From Gammaproteobacteria bacterium (GTDB lineage: Bacteria; Pseudomonadota; Gammaproteobacteria; Xanthomonadales; Wenzhouxiangellaceae), in the NCBI GenBank assembly GCA_021772975.1, contig JAJFKY010000016.1, forward strand, positions 124,001-188,000: a stretch of DNA of 64,000 bases, in the 5' to 3' direction. This document shows positions 9,484 through 18,689 of this stretch, piece by piece. How positions within the stretch are numbered: position 1 is the first letter of the stretch; every line of letters begins with the position of its first letter. A program made the position numbers and the translations under genes. The notes below the pieces were generated by a model. It saw only the letters and a program-made list of their open reading frames with translations. It made no database searches and was not told where the DNA came from.

Positions 9484-10355
9484 AAATTCTGGTCACCGGC
9501 GCCAGCTCGCAAATTGGCTACTTTCTGATTCCAAGGCTGTTGCACAGCCGGCACCAGGTAACTGCCATTTCCCGCCAGCGCAAGCCCAACTGGATTGCCG
9601 GGCACCAGCATTTAACCTGGGGTTCGCTTGAAAGCCTGGATAAGCAGGGCCTGGACGCTATTGACGGTATTGTCTCCGCCGGGCCGTTATCCCTCACCAT
9701 TGAGCTGCTGCGGCAATGCCCGAAGCTGAGCCGTCTGGTGGCCATAAGCACCAGCAGCATCCGCTTTAAACAAAACTCCAGTGATGACCAGGAGGCCAGT
9801 CTGATCCAGGCCATTGCTGCGCAGGAGCAGCAGTTAAGCCGGTTGGCGGATGAGTCAGAGATTGACTGCGCGATATTGCGGCCGACGCTGGTGTATGGCG
9901 CTGGACTGGATAAAAATGTCTGCCAATTGGCGCGACTGGCGGAGAAATGGGGTCGTATTCCGCTGGTCTCAAAGGCCAGCGGTTTGCGTCAGCCAGTGCA
10001 TGCTGATGATCTGGCAAAGGCCAGCCTGGCATTAATCGAACAACCACAAACCGGGCACTGGTATGTCGGTGGAGAAACACTTTTGCGTTACCGGCAAATG
10101 GCCGAAGCCGTGTGTCTGGCACTAGGGCATGGCAAATTGCTAAGCCTGCCGCTGCCGATATTGAAAGTCCTATTGGGACTGGTGAAATTAACCGGGCAAT
10201 ATCCATCCATCAACAGCAATATGTTCGCCCGGCAGAGGTTGGATATGTGTGTGGATAATCAGCCTGCGATAAATGATTGGGGTTGGCAGGCAAGGCCATT
10301 TTCGCTGGAGCCGGCGGCTTTGCGGATGCCTGAGTGTCCGTTTTTGGTGGGGTAA
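9480..10355 (+). CDS. Atypical NAD(P)-binding SDR (epimerase/dehydratase-like)
   Basis: A 291-residue protein. It opens with MKILVTGASSQIGYFLIPRLL, a Rossmann dinucleotide site (GxxxxIG). AISTSSIRF and CAILRPTLVYGAG match the extended-SDR core. The usual catalytic YxxxK is not visible where expected (the segment reads EASLIQAIAAQEQQL), so it is probably an atypical SDR rather than an active sugar epimerase. ATGA overlap with the preceding glycosyltransferase makes it the last gene of the glycan operon. Substrate unknown. Confidence 0.75.
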   Translation: MKILVTGASSQIGYFLIPRLLHSRHQVTAISRQRKPNWIAGHQHLTWGSLESLDKQGLDAIDGIVSAGPLSLTIELLRQCPKLSRLVAISTSSIRFKQNSSDDQEASLIQAIAAQEQQLSRLADESEIDCAILRPTLVYGAGLDKNVCQLARLAEKWGRIPLVSKASGLRQPVHADDLAKASLALIEQPQTGHWYVGGETLLRYRQMAEAVCLALGHGKLLSLPLPILKVLLGLVKLTGQYPSINSNMFARQRLDMCVDNQPAINDWGWQARPFSLEPAALRMPECPFLVG

Positions 10356-10580
10356 TAAGAGAGCAGGTCGGTCTGGGTACCAGCCGAAAGCTGCATAAGT
10401 CGGAACTTGGTATGATATCGGCTAATTGAGATTTAGATGAAATCTGGCAGTGGCGGCTGTATACTCAGAAGATTCATTGGCGTAGGGTTAGCAAAGGGCG
10501 GCTTACGACCCTTAGCGGACGTTAAATAGCAAATATTTTTAAGCATGATATTCATATAGATTCTTAGGATTAGTAATTAA
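10356..10580. other. Left border of AT-rich island
   Basis: This 225-bp gap has no gene. Base composition drops within it. It holds GCGGCTTACGACCCTTAGCG (10498-10517), whose reverse complement resembles sequences beyond the right end of the island. The last 60 bp are AT-rich and should contain the promoter of the ATPase gene; no clear -35/-10 was assigned. Confidence 0.45.
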
Positions 10581-12866
10581 ATGCTGAATAATATTAGCCT
10601 TGTTAGAAATGTCGGAAAATTTGATTCTGTAAATGCAGGAGCAAATCTTGATCTAAATAAACTCGCCCTGATTTATGCAGAAAATGGTCGAGGAAAAACA
10701 ACGCTTGCAACAATATTACGTTCTCTGGGCGACAAAGAGCCACTACCAATTATTGAACGCACGAGGCTTGGCGGTCAGGGCGAGCCGCATATAGTAATCG
10801 CTCACAATAATGGCGACACAGCGATGTTTCAGCAAGGTGCGTGGGATGATAGCGATGTAAATATTCTAGTATTTGATGATAGCTTTGTTGCAGATAACAT
10901 TTATTCAGGGATAGATGTAGATACCGAGCACCGACAAAAATTACATGAACTCATTATTGGCGCAGAAGGTATTGCTCTCAATACAGTTCTTCAACAGATT
11001 GTTGCTAGAATTGAAACACATAACCAAGCTATTAGAGAGAAGGGAGCGCGTATTACAGCGGTAATGCGCTACGGATTAAGCGTTGAAGCATTTTGCGCCC
11101 TAGAAGATATAGAGGGCATAGATAATCTTCTCCAAGAAGCAGAAAGGGCTTTAGCCGCTGCAAGAAAATCGGAAGCTATCGCACAAAGGAACTCGTTCAT
11201 ATCCTTATCCCTGCCTGATTATGATTTGGAAGTCCTAAATACATTACTTGCAAAATCTCTTCCCGATATTGAGACTGCATCAGCAGAGCAAGTAAACGAG
11301 CATATCGCCAGCTTTGGTGAAAGGGGTGAAAGCTGGGTTGCCGCAGGTATGAAGGTCGTTACAGAGAATGATTTGAGTGATTGTCCGTTTTGTAAGCAGG
11401 ACTTGTCGGGATCAGACATTGTTGCTCACTATCAATCAATATTCAGTCAGGAATATTTGGCACTCAAAGAAGAAATATCGACTTCCCTATCAGACTTGGA
11501 AAGGGATCATCGCGCCGAGCTTATGACTGCGTTTGAGCGCAATGTTCGTACCCTCACCGAGAATCGCCAGTTTTGGTCGGAGTTTATAGATATCCCTGAG
11601 ATTGATCTGGATACGGCTTTGGTTACTCGGTTATGGCGATCATGCTTTGATGGCATTAAAGCGGCGTTAGATGCCAAAAAAGAGTCACCGCTTGAGGCAT
11701 TTACTCTTAGTCAAGAAATCCTCGATCTAGTTAACGAATATCGCGCTGCTAGAACCGCCGTACATGAATTGAGTAATTCTTTGGTAGCCGTGAATGAAAG
11801 GATAGAGCTTCTTAAGGAAAGCGCTTTGGAATCAAATGTTGCTGCGCTTGAAGCCGACCTAAATGGATTAAAAGCCGTTAAATCACGATATAGCGATGCC
11901 GTGTTAGCTCTTTGCGACGATTACCTTGCGGAAGTGGCTCTTAAAACGGCAACCGAAGGAGAACGGGATCAGGCTAGAGCTGCGTTAGATCAATATCGTG
12001 AGCAGGTATTTCCTCGATATCAGGACGCGATCAACAGGTATTTGGTGAAATTTAATGCAGGATATCGTTTGGAAAATGTGAGTTCTGTGAATAATCGTGG
12101 AGGTTCCAGTTGCAGTTATAGTGTGCTGATAGAAAATACTCCTGTTCCGTTGAGAAGCAATCAGGCAGGTCAGCCATCATTCAAAACCACATTAAGTTCG
12201 GGAGATAGAAACGCATTAGCTTTGGCATTCTTTTTTTCTTCACTCGAAATGAATGCCAACAGAGCAAATATGATTGTCGTTATAGATGACCCAATGACAA
12301 GTTTGGATGATCATAGGTCGCTGACGACGAGGCAGGAGATAAGAGCCTTGTTGGTTGAAGTTGATCAGGTGGTAGTGCTTTCGCACTCTAAAGCCTTTCT
12401 ATGCGGATTGTGGAACAGCACGGATAACACATTAGTTTCTTCCATGAAGATTTCGCGTTCCGGTTCAGCTTCAACATTATCCGAGTGGAATGTAGATCAA
12501 GACAGTATCACCGAGCATGATCGTAATTATCTAATGGTCAGTGAGTTTATTGAGAACGGTCATGGGGCTAACGAGCGTTCTGTAGCAGTAGCATTAAGGC
12601 CAATATTAGAATCTTATGTTCGTATTACTTGTCCGAGCATATTTCCACCCGGCTCTCTACTTGGCCCGTTTCTTGGTATTTGTCAACACAGAGAAAATAC
12701 ACCGAATCAAATATTATCGCCTGATGATCGTACAGAGCTTCGCGCGCTCTTAGATTACGCTAATGATTTTCATCATGATACAAATCCGGCTTGGCAAACA
12801 GCGAATATTAATGAACAAGAGCTTCTTGATCACGCAAGACGGACAATAGCTTTTGCAAGCATATAG
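10581..12866 (+). CDS. Wrap-around AAA ATPase, RloC/PrrC-like, with zinc-hook motif
   Basis: A 761-residue protein. Walker A is AENGRGKTT (residues 33-41) and Walker B is VVIDDPMTSLDD (D569-D570), separated by about 520 residues of mostly helical, coiled-coil-like sequence, followed by VVLSHSKAF. This is the SMC/Rad50-like layout of the AAA_13 group. A CPFC motif at residues 268-271 resembles the Rad50/RloC zinc hook. The C-terminus has RPILE (R673, E677) and FHH (H731-H732), comparable to the Arg-Glu-His set of PrrC/RloC anticodon nucleases. A DNA-sensing, tRNA- or RNA-cutting effector is therefore plausible, but the nuclease assignment is inference. AT-rich codon use differs from neighbours. 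It is paired with the HD-Hsp90 gene 22 bp downstream. Confidence 0.82.
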   Translation: MLNNISLVRNVGKFDSVNAGANLDLNKLALIYAENGRGKTTLATILRSLGDKEPLPIIERTRLGGQGEPHIVIAHNNGDTAMFQQGAWDDSDVNILVFDDSFVADNIYSGIDVDTEHRQKLHELIIGAEGIALNTVLQQIVARIETHNQAIREKGARITAVMRYGLSVEAFCALEDIEGIDNLLQEAERALAAARKSEAIAQRNSFISLSLPDYDLEVLNTLLAKSLPDIETASAEQVNEHIASFGERGESWVAAGMKVVTENDLSDCPFCKQDLSGSDIVAHYQSIFSQEYLALKEEISTSLSDLERDHRAELMTAFERNVRTLTENRQFWSEFIDIPEIDLDTALVTRLWRSCFDGIKAALDAKKESPLEAFTLSQEILDLVNEYRAARTAVHELSNSLVAVNERIELLKESALESNVAALEADLNGLKAVKSRYSDAVLALCDDYLAEVALKTATEGERDQARAALDQYREQVFPRYQDAINRYLVKFNAGYRLENVSSVNNRGGSSCSYSVLIENTPVPLRSNQAGQPSFKTTLSSGDRNALALAFFFSSLEMNANRANMIVVIDDPMTSLDDHRSLTTRQEIRALLVEVDQVVVLSHSKAFLCGLWNSTDNTLVSSMKISRSGSASTLSEWNVDQDSITEHDRNYLMVSEFIENGHGANERSVAVALRPILESYVRITCPSIFPPGSLLGPFLGICQHRENTPNQILSPDDRTELRALLDYANDFHHDTNPAWQTANINEQELLDHARRTIAFASI

Positions 12867-12888
12867 TGACAAATAGAAAGGCTTCACA

Positions 12889-15327
12889 ATGAGCTACGAT
12901 GACTGGAAAGCAGAAACACAAGCGAGACTGCCCAAGAGCGCCATTTATTGCTCATTAAAGGACAAATGTGATAGCGATCCTGCTGGCAATCAGGTGCTTT
13001 CTCTCGTTGATGATGCGACGTTTTTCGCGTATCAGAAGACCAAGACCATTCTTATGCACATGGGAGAATTTACTCTCCATGATGGCGATCATTTATTTCG
13101 AGTCTTGATGTTGATGGAGAAGCTGCTTTCTCCGGAAAAAATCGAAGAGCTTTCAGCACCAGAGCTAATGTTATTAATACTGAGTGCATTTTTCCACGAC
13201 ATCGGCATGGCCGCTGACGAAAAGGATCTGAGTGCATGGAAGAAGGTCTGGGATGCATCTCCGTCACTGTCTGCCGAAGAAAAGACCGAGTTCAACAAAT
13301 TCAATAGGTTCTATCTTTCAAAACCGGATTTGAACGCACAGCTAGAAGCATACATATTGCAAGGGAAGAACAGCGATGCAGATTTGCTAAAGAGCTACAT
13401 CATCTCTGACTACATTCGAGTTACGCACGCAGAACGTGCGCGCGATATTATCGAGAGTGATTGGCTAGAGAAGATAAAATACCGCGATGTAGATTTAACC
13501 GTTGAATTTGCCGAGATTTGTTCTAGCCATAATGATGATGCGCTTTCGCTCTTGCAATTAGATAGGAGTTATCTTTGTGGGGATGGTGTTCATGCGAACT
13601 TTCAATTGGTCGCTGTAATCCTAAGACTTGCAGATATTCTCGATTTTGACGCAAAGAGAACGCCTTCAGTGTTGTTTTCACATCTTTTTGTAAGGCATCC
13701 GATATCGATAAAGGAATGGAATAAGCATAGAGCTATTGAGTCGTGGTCTATAAGTGAGGAAAAGATTCAGTTTCATGCAAAATGCGAACACCCCGCAATC
13801 GAAGCCTCTATCCATGATTTTTGTGATGTTATTGATGGTGAACTGAGTGCCTGCAATAATATCATTTCGTCAATTAATGACTACGATAGAAACCAAGGGA
13901 AGGAGCATTTAATACATATCCCTTTCAAGGTTGATAGATCGAAAATTGAAACAAAGAAGGCTATTAGCGGTAAGCCGTTATACCTCTACCAGAAAGCCCA
14001 GTTCAATTTGAGCAAAAATCAGGTTATAGATTTGTTGATGGGCACAAAATTGTATGGTGATCCAGAAGTGGCTCTAAGGGAGTTGTTGCAAAATTCTATT
14101 GACGCTTGTTTGTTGCGAAGTGCAATGGAGAAAAGTTGGGGGAATTTATACGAACCAGAGATACACATAAAATACTCCACTGAGAGTGAGGGCGATGTAC
14201 TTGAGATCATCGATAACGGTACTGGTATGGATCAGCACATCATTGATACGTACTATTCTAAAGTGGGGGCTTCATTTTATAAATCACCAGAATTTTTCGA
14301 TCTAAAGTCCCAATCAAAAGCTAAATTTACACCAACATCAAGATTCGGTATAGGGATTTTATCTTGCTTTATGGTTGCTGACACGCTGGTAGTAGATACA
14401 AGAAAAGTCTACGGGCCTCACGACTCTAGCGATGCTATTAATTTGACTATCGAGGGACAGGACAGCATATTTTGGATAAAACCCGGTCAGAGAAAAACAC
14501 CCGGAACGTCAACAAAGCTATTCCTAAGAAAAAATGTTAATCCGTGGGATGATCTAAATGAAGACGATTTTATTAAGTCTGTCGAGAATGTTATTCCGAA
14601 CCCACCTTTCAAAATAAGGGTAGAAACAAAATCGCATGAGCAAGTAAGGGATGAAAACTCCTTTGAGGAAATAAAGGCGGAATCTCTGAAAAATCATACG
14701 TGGGATGAGCATGACAATATCAGAGAGTTCAGTATGGACTTTGACGACGAGAAAAATGGATTTGTAGGCTCTGTTGTTGTTGCAATACTAGAAAGCCACG
14801 ATATGCCGATCCCCAGCATTGAAATGACATCTAAGTCCATAGAGATCGAGGGAGAAAACTTTCCTTTGGAAAAAAGTCTACGAATGAGCAGCAACGAAAT
14901 AAATGAATCTACAACTTCAATAACTATTGACGAAAACGGAGAAATAGAGCAGTCGAATTCATATAGTCATCTCTGCAAATCCAAATCCCGACTGTCCTTA
15001 CACGGAATCGAAGTCCCTTCGACGTTATTTCCTGAATCGTGGAGAATGCAAAAAAACCAAGTAAAATTAAACTGGCCATTCCCTATGGTGATTGTGGTTG
15101 ATATTTGTGGAAACATGGATTTAGATCTTAATTCTGCCAGAACCCAAATAATTATGAGTGAGAAATGGCAAGAGTTTGAGGAGATGTTGGCATTCGAGAT
15201 TTGCTCACGCATTGCTAATTCAGTATCAGCCGAATATTGGGACAAGCTGACCGAGTTGTTGAAAGAGAAAACCGAGAATAGTATTTTTCTTGAAAGCTTG
15301 GGTAGAGTTGAGAAGAAGAGTACATAG
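12889..15327 (+). CDS. HD phosphohydrolase / Hsp90-type GHKL ATPase fusion protein
   Basis: An 812-residue protein. Residues about 55-260 carry an HD-domain set: LHDGDH (64-67), FFHDIGM (H103-D104), TH at 180, SSH at 214 and LRLADILDFD (D249). Residues about 375-530 are a GHKL/Hsp90-like ATP site: RELLQNSIDA (E398, N402), DNGTGM (442-447) and RFGIGILSCF (485-494). The remaining about 280 residues resemble the Hsp90 middle region but are not clearly assignable. HD domains usually hydrolyse phosphates or nucleotides; GHKL ATPases drive conformational cycles. With the preceding RloC-like ATPase it forms an AT-rich two-gene cassette. Good ATG start at 12889, with AGAAAGG about 7 bp upstream. Function as a defence or stress module is inferred from architecture and context. 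Confidence 0.85.
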   Translation: MSYDDWKAETQARLPKSAIYCSLKDKCDSDPAGNQVLSLVDDATFFAYQKTKTILMHMGEFTLHDGDHLFRVLMLMEKLLSPEKIEELSAPELMLLILSAFFHDIGMAADEKDLSAWKKVWDASPSLSAEEKTEFNKFNRFYLSKPDLNAQLEAYILQGKNSDADLLKSYIISDYIRVTHAERARDIIESDWLEKIKYRDVDLTVEFAEICSSHNDDALSLLQLDRSYLCGDGVHANFQLVAVILRLADILDFDAKRTPSVLFSHLFVRHPISIKEWNKHRAIESWSISEEKIQFHAKCEHPAIEASIHDFCDVIDGELSACNNIISSINDYDRNQGKEHLIHIPFKVDRSKIETKKAISGKPLYLYQKAQFNLSKNQVIDLLMGTKLYGDPEVALRELLQNSIDACLLRSAMEKSWGNLYEPEIHIKYSTESEGDVLEIIDNGTGMDQHIIDTYYSKVGASFYKSPEFFDLKSQSKAKFTPTSRFGIGILSCFMVADTLVVDTRKVYGPHDSSDAINLTIEGQDSIFWIKPGQRKTPGTSTKLFLRKNVNPWDDLNEDDFIKSVENVIPNPPFKIRVETKSHEQVRDENSFEEIKAESLKNHTWDEHDNIREFSMDFDDEKNGFVGSVVVAILESHDMPIPSIEMTSKSIEIEGENFPLEKSLRMSSNEINESTTSITIDENGEIEQSNSYSHLCKSKSRLSLHGIEVPSTLFPESWRMQKNQVKLNWPFPMVIVVDICGNMDLDLNSARTQIIMSEKWQEFEEMLAFEICSRIANSVSAEYWDKLTELLKEKTENSIFLESLGRVEKKST

Positions 15328-15624
15328 GGACATTCGAGCACGGGCTTAATGCGATAAACGTCTACTAATGGCCGTAAGTTGCCATTTGATCAGCATGTAT
15401 TAATAGCTGCTTAGGGCAAGTACCTGACAAATACAAACCGCCATGCATTGTCTAAACTAAGCTCTTGGCGTTGTCAGATCGAACCTGGATTGCCATATGT
15501 AAGCCGGCAAATATGGCTAAACTAACGGTTTCTTGCCACGTAGATAAGGTATTGATTGTCGGCTTACGAACCTGTGGTTCTAAGCCGACCTAAGTGACCA
15601 ATAGGACCTACGTGGCCGGTAGTA
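15328..15624. other. Right border of island with degenerate palindromic repeats
   Basis: This 297-bp non-coding stretch lies between the HD-Hsp90 gene and ettA, which converge on it. It contains a strong hairpin at 15558-15589, a degenerate relative of the left-border motif at 15360-15382, and several GTAAG/CTAAACTAA-type repeats. No ORF and no integrase or tRNA gene was seen. Confidence 0.5.
15558..15589. repeat. Hairpin-forming palindrome at island edge
   Basis: GTCGGCTTA and TAAGCCGAC (9-bp arms) enclose GAACC-TGT-GGTTC, giving a 14-bp stem with one bulged C and a 3-nt loop. No T-run follows in either direction, so it is not an obvious terminator. The core GGCTTACGA also occurs at the left border (10499-10507). 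Confidence 0.7.
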
Positions 15625-17298
15625 TTAACCGGCGAGTTTTTTGTATTTAATCCGTGTTGGTTTAAAGGCATCATCGCCCACGCGGCGTTTGTGGTCGGCT
15701 TCGTATTCGCTGAAGTTACCGGGGAACCAAACCACCTGGCTGTCGCCTTCAAAGGCCAGCACATGCGTGGCGATGCGGTCCAGGAACCAGCGATCATGCG
15801 AGATCACCAGGGCGCAGCCGGGGAAGGCCAGCAGGGCTTCTTCCAGTGCGCGCAGGGTTTCCACATCCAGGTCGTTGGTGGGTTCATCCAGCAACAGCAC
15901 ATTGCCGCCGGCTTTCAGCAGCTTGGCCAGATGCACCCGGTTGCGTTCCCCGCCGGATAAATCACCAATCCGCTTCTGCTGATCAGCGCCCTTGAAGTTA
16001 AACCGGCTGACATAGCTGCGGGACTGGGTTTCGTAATTGCCAACCTGAATAATATCCTGGCCGTCGCTGATATCTTCCCACACGGTTTTGCTGTCATCCA
16101 GTGATGCCCGGCTTTGATCGACATAGGCCAGTTGGACGGTTTTGCCGATGATCAACTCACCCGAATCGGGCTGCTCGGCGTCGGTCAGCATCCGGAACAG
16201 TGTACTTTTGCCCGCGCCATTGGCGCCGATAATGCCGACGATTCCCCCGGCCGGCAGATCGAAGCTCAAATCTTCGATCAGCAGTTTGTCGCCGAAACTT
16301 TTGCGCAGGTTGCGTGCTTCGATAACCTGGTCTCCCAGCCGTGGTCCAGGCGGAATATACATCTGGCGGGTTTCGTTGCGCTGCTGGTATTCTTTGGTGT
16401 TCAGCTCGTCAAAACGGGCCAGCCTGGCCTTGCTCTTGGTTTGCTGACCCTTGGCATTTTTGCGCACCCATTCCAGTTCCGCCTGAATGGATTTCTGGCG
16501 CGCCCGTTCCTGCTTTTCTTCCATCGCCAGACGCTGGTCTTTCTGTTCCAGCCAGGAAGAGTAGTTGCCTTCCCAGGGAATGCCGTGGCCGCGATCCAGC
16601 TCCAGAATCCAACCGGCCACGTTGTCCAGAAAATAGCGATCATGGGTCACCGCCACCACGGTCCCGGCGAAGTCATGCAGGTAGCGCTCCAGCCAGGCCA
16701 CCGATTCGGCATCCAGATGATTGGTCGGTTCGTCCAGCAGCAGCATATCGGGTTCGGTCAGCAGCAGACGGCACAAGGCCACCCGGCGGCGCTCACCGCC
16801 GGACAGATGCTGGATAGACGCGTCCCAGTCGGGCAGGCGTAATGCGTCGGCGGCGACATCCAGTTTGCGATCCACTTCCCAGCCGCCAACCGCTTCGATT
16901 TTGTCCTGCAGTTCGGCCTGCTCGGCCAGCAGCTCATTCATTTCATCATCGCTCAGCTCTTCCCCGAAACGCATGCTGACTTCATCAAAGCGTTGCAGTA
17001 GCTGTTTGATTTCGTCAACCGCCTGCTCCACCACGGTACGCACCGTCAGGCTATCGTCGAGTTCCGGTTCCTGGGGCAGGTAGCCGATCTTGATGCCGGG
17101 CTGTGGCCGGGCCTCGCCTTCGTGCTCATTGTCGACCCCGGCCATGATCCTCAGGACCGTGGATTTTCCTGAGCCGTTCAGTCCCAGCAGGCCGATTTTG
17201 GCGCCCGGGAAAAAAGACAGCGAGATATCCTTGATGATAGTGCGCTTGGGGGGTACGACCTTGCTGACCCGCAGCATGCTGTAAACGTATTGACTCAT
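15625..17298 (-). CDS. ettA: ABC-F translation factor EttA
   Basis: 557 residues when started at MSQYVYSMLRVSKVVPPKR, the same N-terminus as E. coli EttA (555 aa). The ORF-track extension upstream is not conserved. It has two ABC domains: Walker A GLNGSGKST and GANGAGKST, signatures LSGGERRRVALC and LSGGERNRVHLA, with the interdomain linker WLEQKDQRLAMEEKQERARQ rich in charged helix. Known role: binds the ribosomal E site and gates entry into elongation according to ATP/ADP. It is divergent from glyA and convergent with the island. Confidence 0.96.
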   Translation of the reverse strand: MSQYVYSMLRVSKVVPPKRTIIKDISLSFFPGAKIGLLGLNGSGKSTVLRIMAGVDNEHEGEARPQPGIKIGYLPQEPELDDSLTVRTVVEQAVDEIKQLLQRFDEVSMRFGEELSDDEMNELLAEQAELQDKIEAVGGWEVDRKLDVAADALRLPDWDASIQHLSGGERRRVALCRLLLTEPDMLLLDEPTNHLDAESVAWLERYLHDFAGTVVAVTHDRYFLDNVAGWILELDRGHGIPWEGNYSSWLEQKDQRLAMEEKQERARQKSIQAELEWVRKNAKGQQTKSKARLARFDELNTKEYQQRNETRQMYIPPGPRLGDQVIEARNLRKSFGDKLLIEDLSFDLPAGGIVGIIGANGAGKSTLFRMLTDAEQPDSGELIIGKTVQLAYVDQSRASLDDSKTVWEDISDGQDIIQVGNYETQSRSYVSRFNFKGADQQKRIGDLSGGERNRVHLAKLLKAGGNVLLLDEPTNDLDVETLRALEEALLAFPGCALVISHDRWFLDRIATHVLAFEGDSQVVWFPGNFSEYEADHKRRVGDDAFKPTRIKYKKLAG

Positions 17299-17418
17299 AG
17301 ATGTCTGCTCATAGGTTGGCGGACAGGTGAATTCCGCGGAAAAGGCCACATTATATGGAAGTCAGCCCGGTGCTGCTTGTATCATTGACCGGATAATCCA
17401 CCCACACACGGTATTGAC

Positions 17419-18681
17419 ATGTTTAGTCCAAATTTAACCATCGCCGGTTTTGATGATCAACTGGCCAGCGCGATTGCGGCCGAGAATCAAAGGCAGGAAG
17501 ATCATATCGAACTGATCGCTTCGGAAAACTACGCCAGCCCGCGGGTGCTCGAAGCGCAGGGTTCGGTGTTGACCAACAAGTATGCGGAAGGCTATCCCGG
17601 TCGCCGTTACTATGGTGGTTGCGAGCATGTCGACAGTGCCGAAGAATTGGCTCGGGACCGGGTCAAACAGCTGTTTGGCGCTGCTTACGCCAACGTCCAG
17701 CCGCATTCCGGTTCACAAGCCAATCAGGCGGTTTTCCTGGCGCTGTTGAAGCCCGGCGATACCATCCTGGGCATGGACTTGAGCGCCGGCGGGCATCTGA
17801 CCCACGGCTCACCGGTGAATTTCTCCGGCAAGCTGTTCAACGCGGTGCATTATGGCGTGGATGATGAGCATGGTCTGATCGATTACGAGCAGATGCAGAC
17901 GCTCGCGCAGACCCACCGGCCGAAGATGCTGATCGGCGGTTTTTCCGCTTATTCACGCACCATCGACTGGGCGCGCATGCGCCAGATCGCGGACAGTGTC
18001 GACGCCTATCTGATGGTGGATATGGCGCATGTGGCCGGACTCATCGCCGCCGGGCTGTATCCCAATCCGGTGCCGCATGCGCACGTAGTCACGTCTACCA
18101 CGCACAAAACCCTGCGCGGCCCGCGCGGCGGGATCATTCTGACCGGCAGCGAGGATGAGGCGCTGCACAAGAAATTCAACTCGCTGGTATTCCCGGGCTG
18201 TCAGGGCGGTCCCCTGATGCATGTTATCGCGGCCAAGGCGGTGGCGTTTCTGGAAGCCCTGCAGCCGGAGTTCAAAACCTATCAGGGCCAGGTCATCAGC
18301 AATGCCCAGGCAATGTGTGAGGCGATTATGCAGCGCGGTTATAAAGTAGTGTCCGGCGGCACCGATAATCACCTGTTTCTGCTCGACCTGATCGGCCGTG
18401 AACTGACCGGTAAAGATGCCGAGTTCGCACTGGGCCAGGCGCATATTACCGTTAATAAAAACACCGTACCGGGCGAGCCGCGCTCGCCGTTTGTCACCAG
18501 TGGCCTGCGGATCGGGACCCCGGCCTGCACCACGCGCGGTTTTGACCAGGCCGACTGCGGTCAGCTCGGTGAGCTGATCTGTGATGTGCTGGACAGTCCC
18601 GCAGATAGCGCGGTGCTGGACAAGGTACGCTCCGCCGCCCAGGCTCTGTGCCAGCGCTACCCGGTTTATCAGGCCGGCTGA
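17419..18681 (+). CDS. glyA: Serine hydroxymethyltransferase
   Basis: 420 residues, family-typical length. It converts serine and tetrahydrofolate to glycine and 5,10-methylene-THF in the cytoplasm using PLP. Landmarks are [30 protein letters not shown] near the N-terminus, the PLP-lysine motif [14 protein letters not shown], and [14 protein letters not shown] near the C-terminus. It lies only 8 bp before nrdR, so it heads the nrdR-rib-nusB-thiL-pgpA gene string. The 120-bp divergent gap to ettA must hold its promoter. Confidence 0.97.
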   Translation: MFSPNLTIAGFDDQLASAIAAENQRQEDHIELIASENYASPRVLEAQGSVLTNKYAEGYPGRRYYGGCEHVDSAEELARDRVKQLFGAAYANVQPHSGSQANQAVFLALLKPGDTILGMDLSAGGHLTHGSPVNFSGKLFNAVHYGVDDEHGLIDYEQMQTLAQTHRPKMLIGGFSAYSRTIDWARMRQIADSVDAYLMVDMAHVAGLIAAGLYPNPVPHAHVVTSTTHKTLRGPRGGIILTGSEDEALHKKFNSLVFPGCQGGPLMHVIAAKAVAFLEALQPEFKTYQGQVISNAQAMCEAIMQRGYKVVSGGTDNHLFLLDLIGRELTGKDAEFALGQAHITVNKNTVPGEPRSPFVTSGLRIGTPACTTRGFDQADCGQLGELICDVLDSPADSAVLDKVRSAAQALCQRYPVYQAG

Positions 18682-18689
18682 CAGACTGC

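Noticed and set aside
10356-15624. Integron cassette or prophage origin of the island
   Set aside because: GTTAAAT at the left border fits an attC-like core loosely, but no matching partner, integrase, phage gene or tRNA end was found. Kept only as a border-repeat observation.
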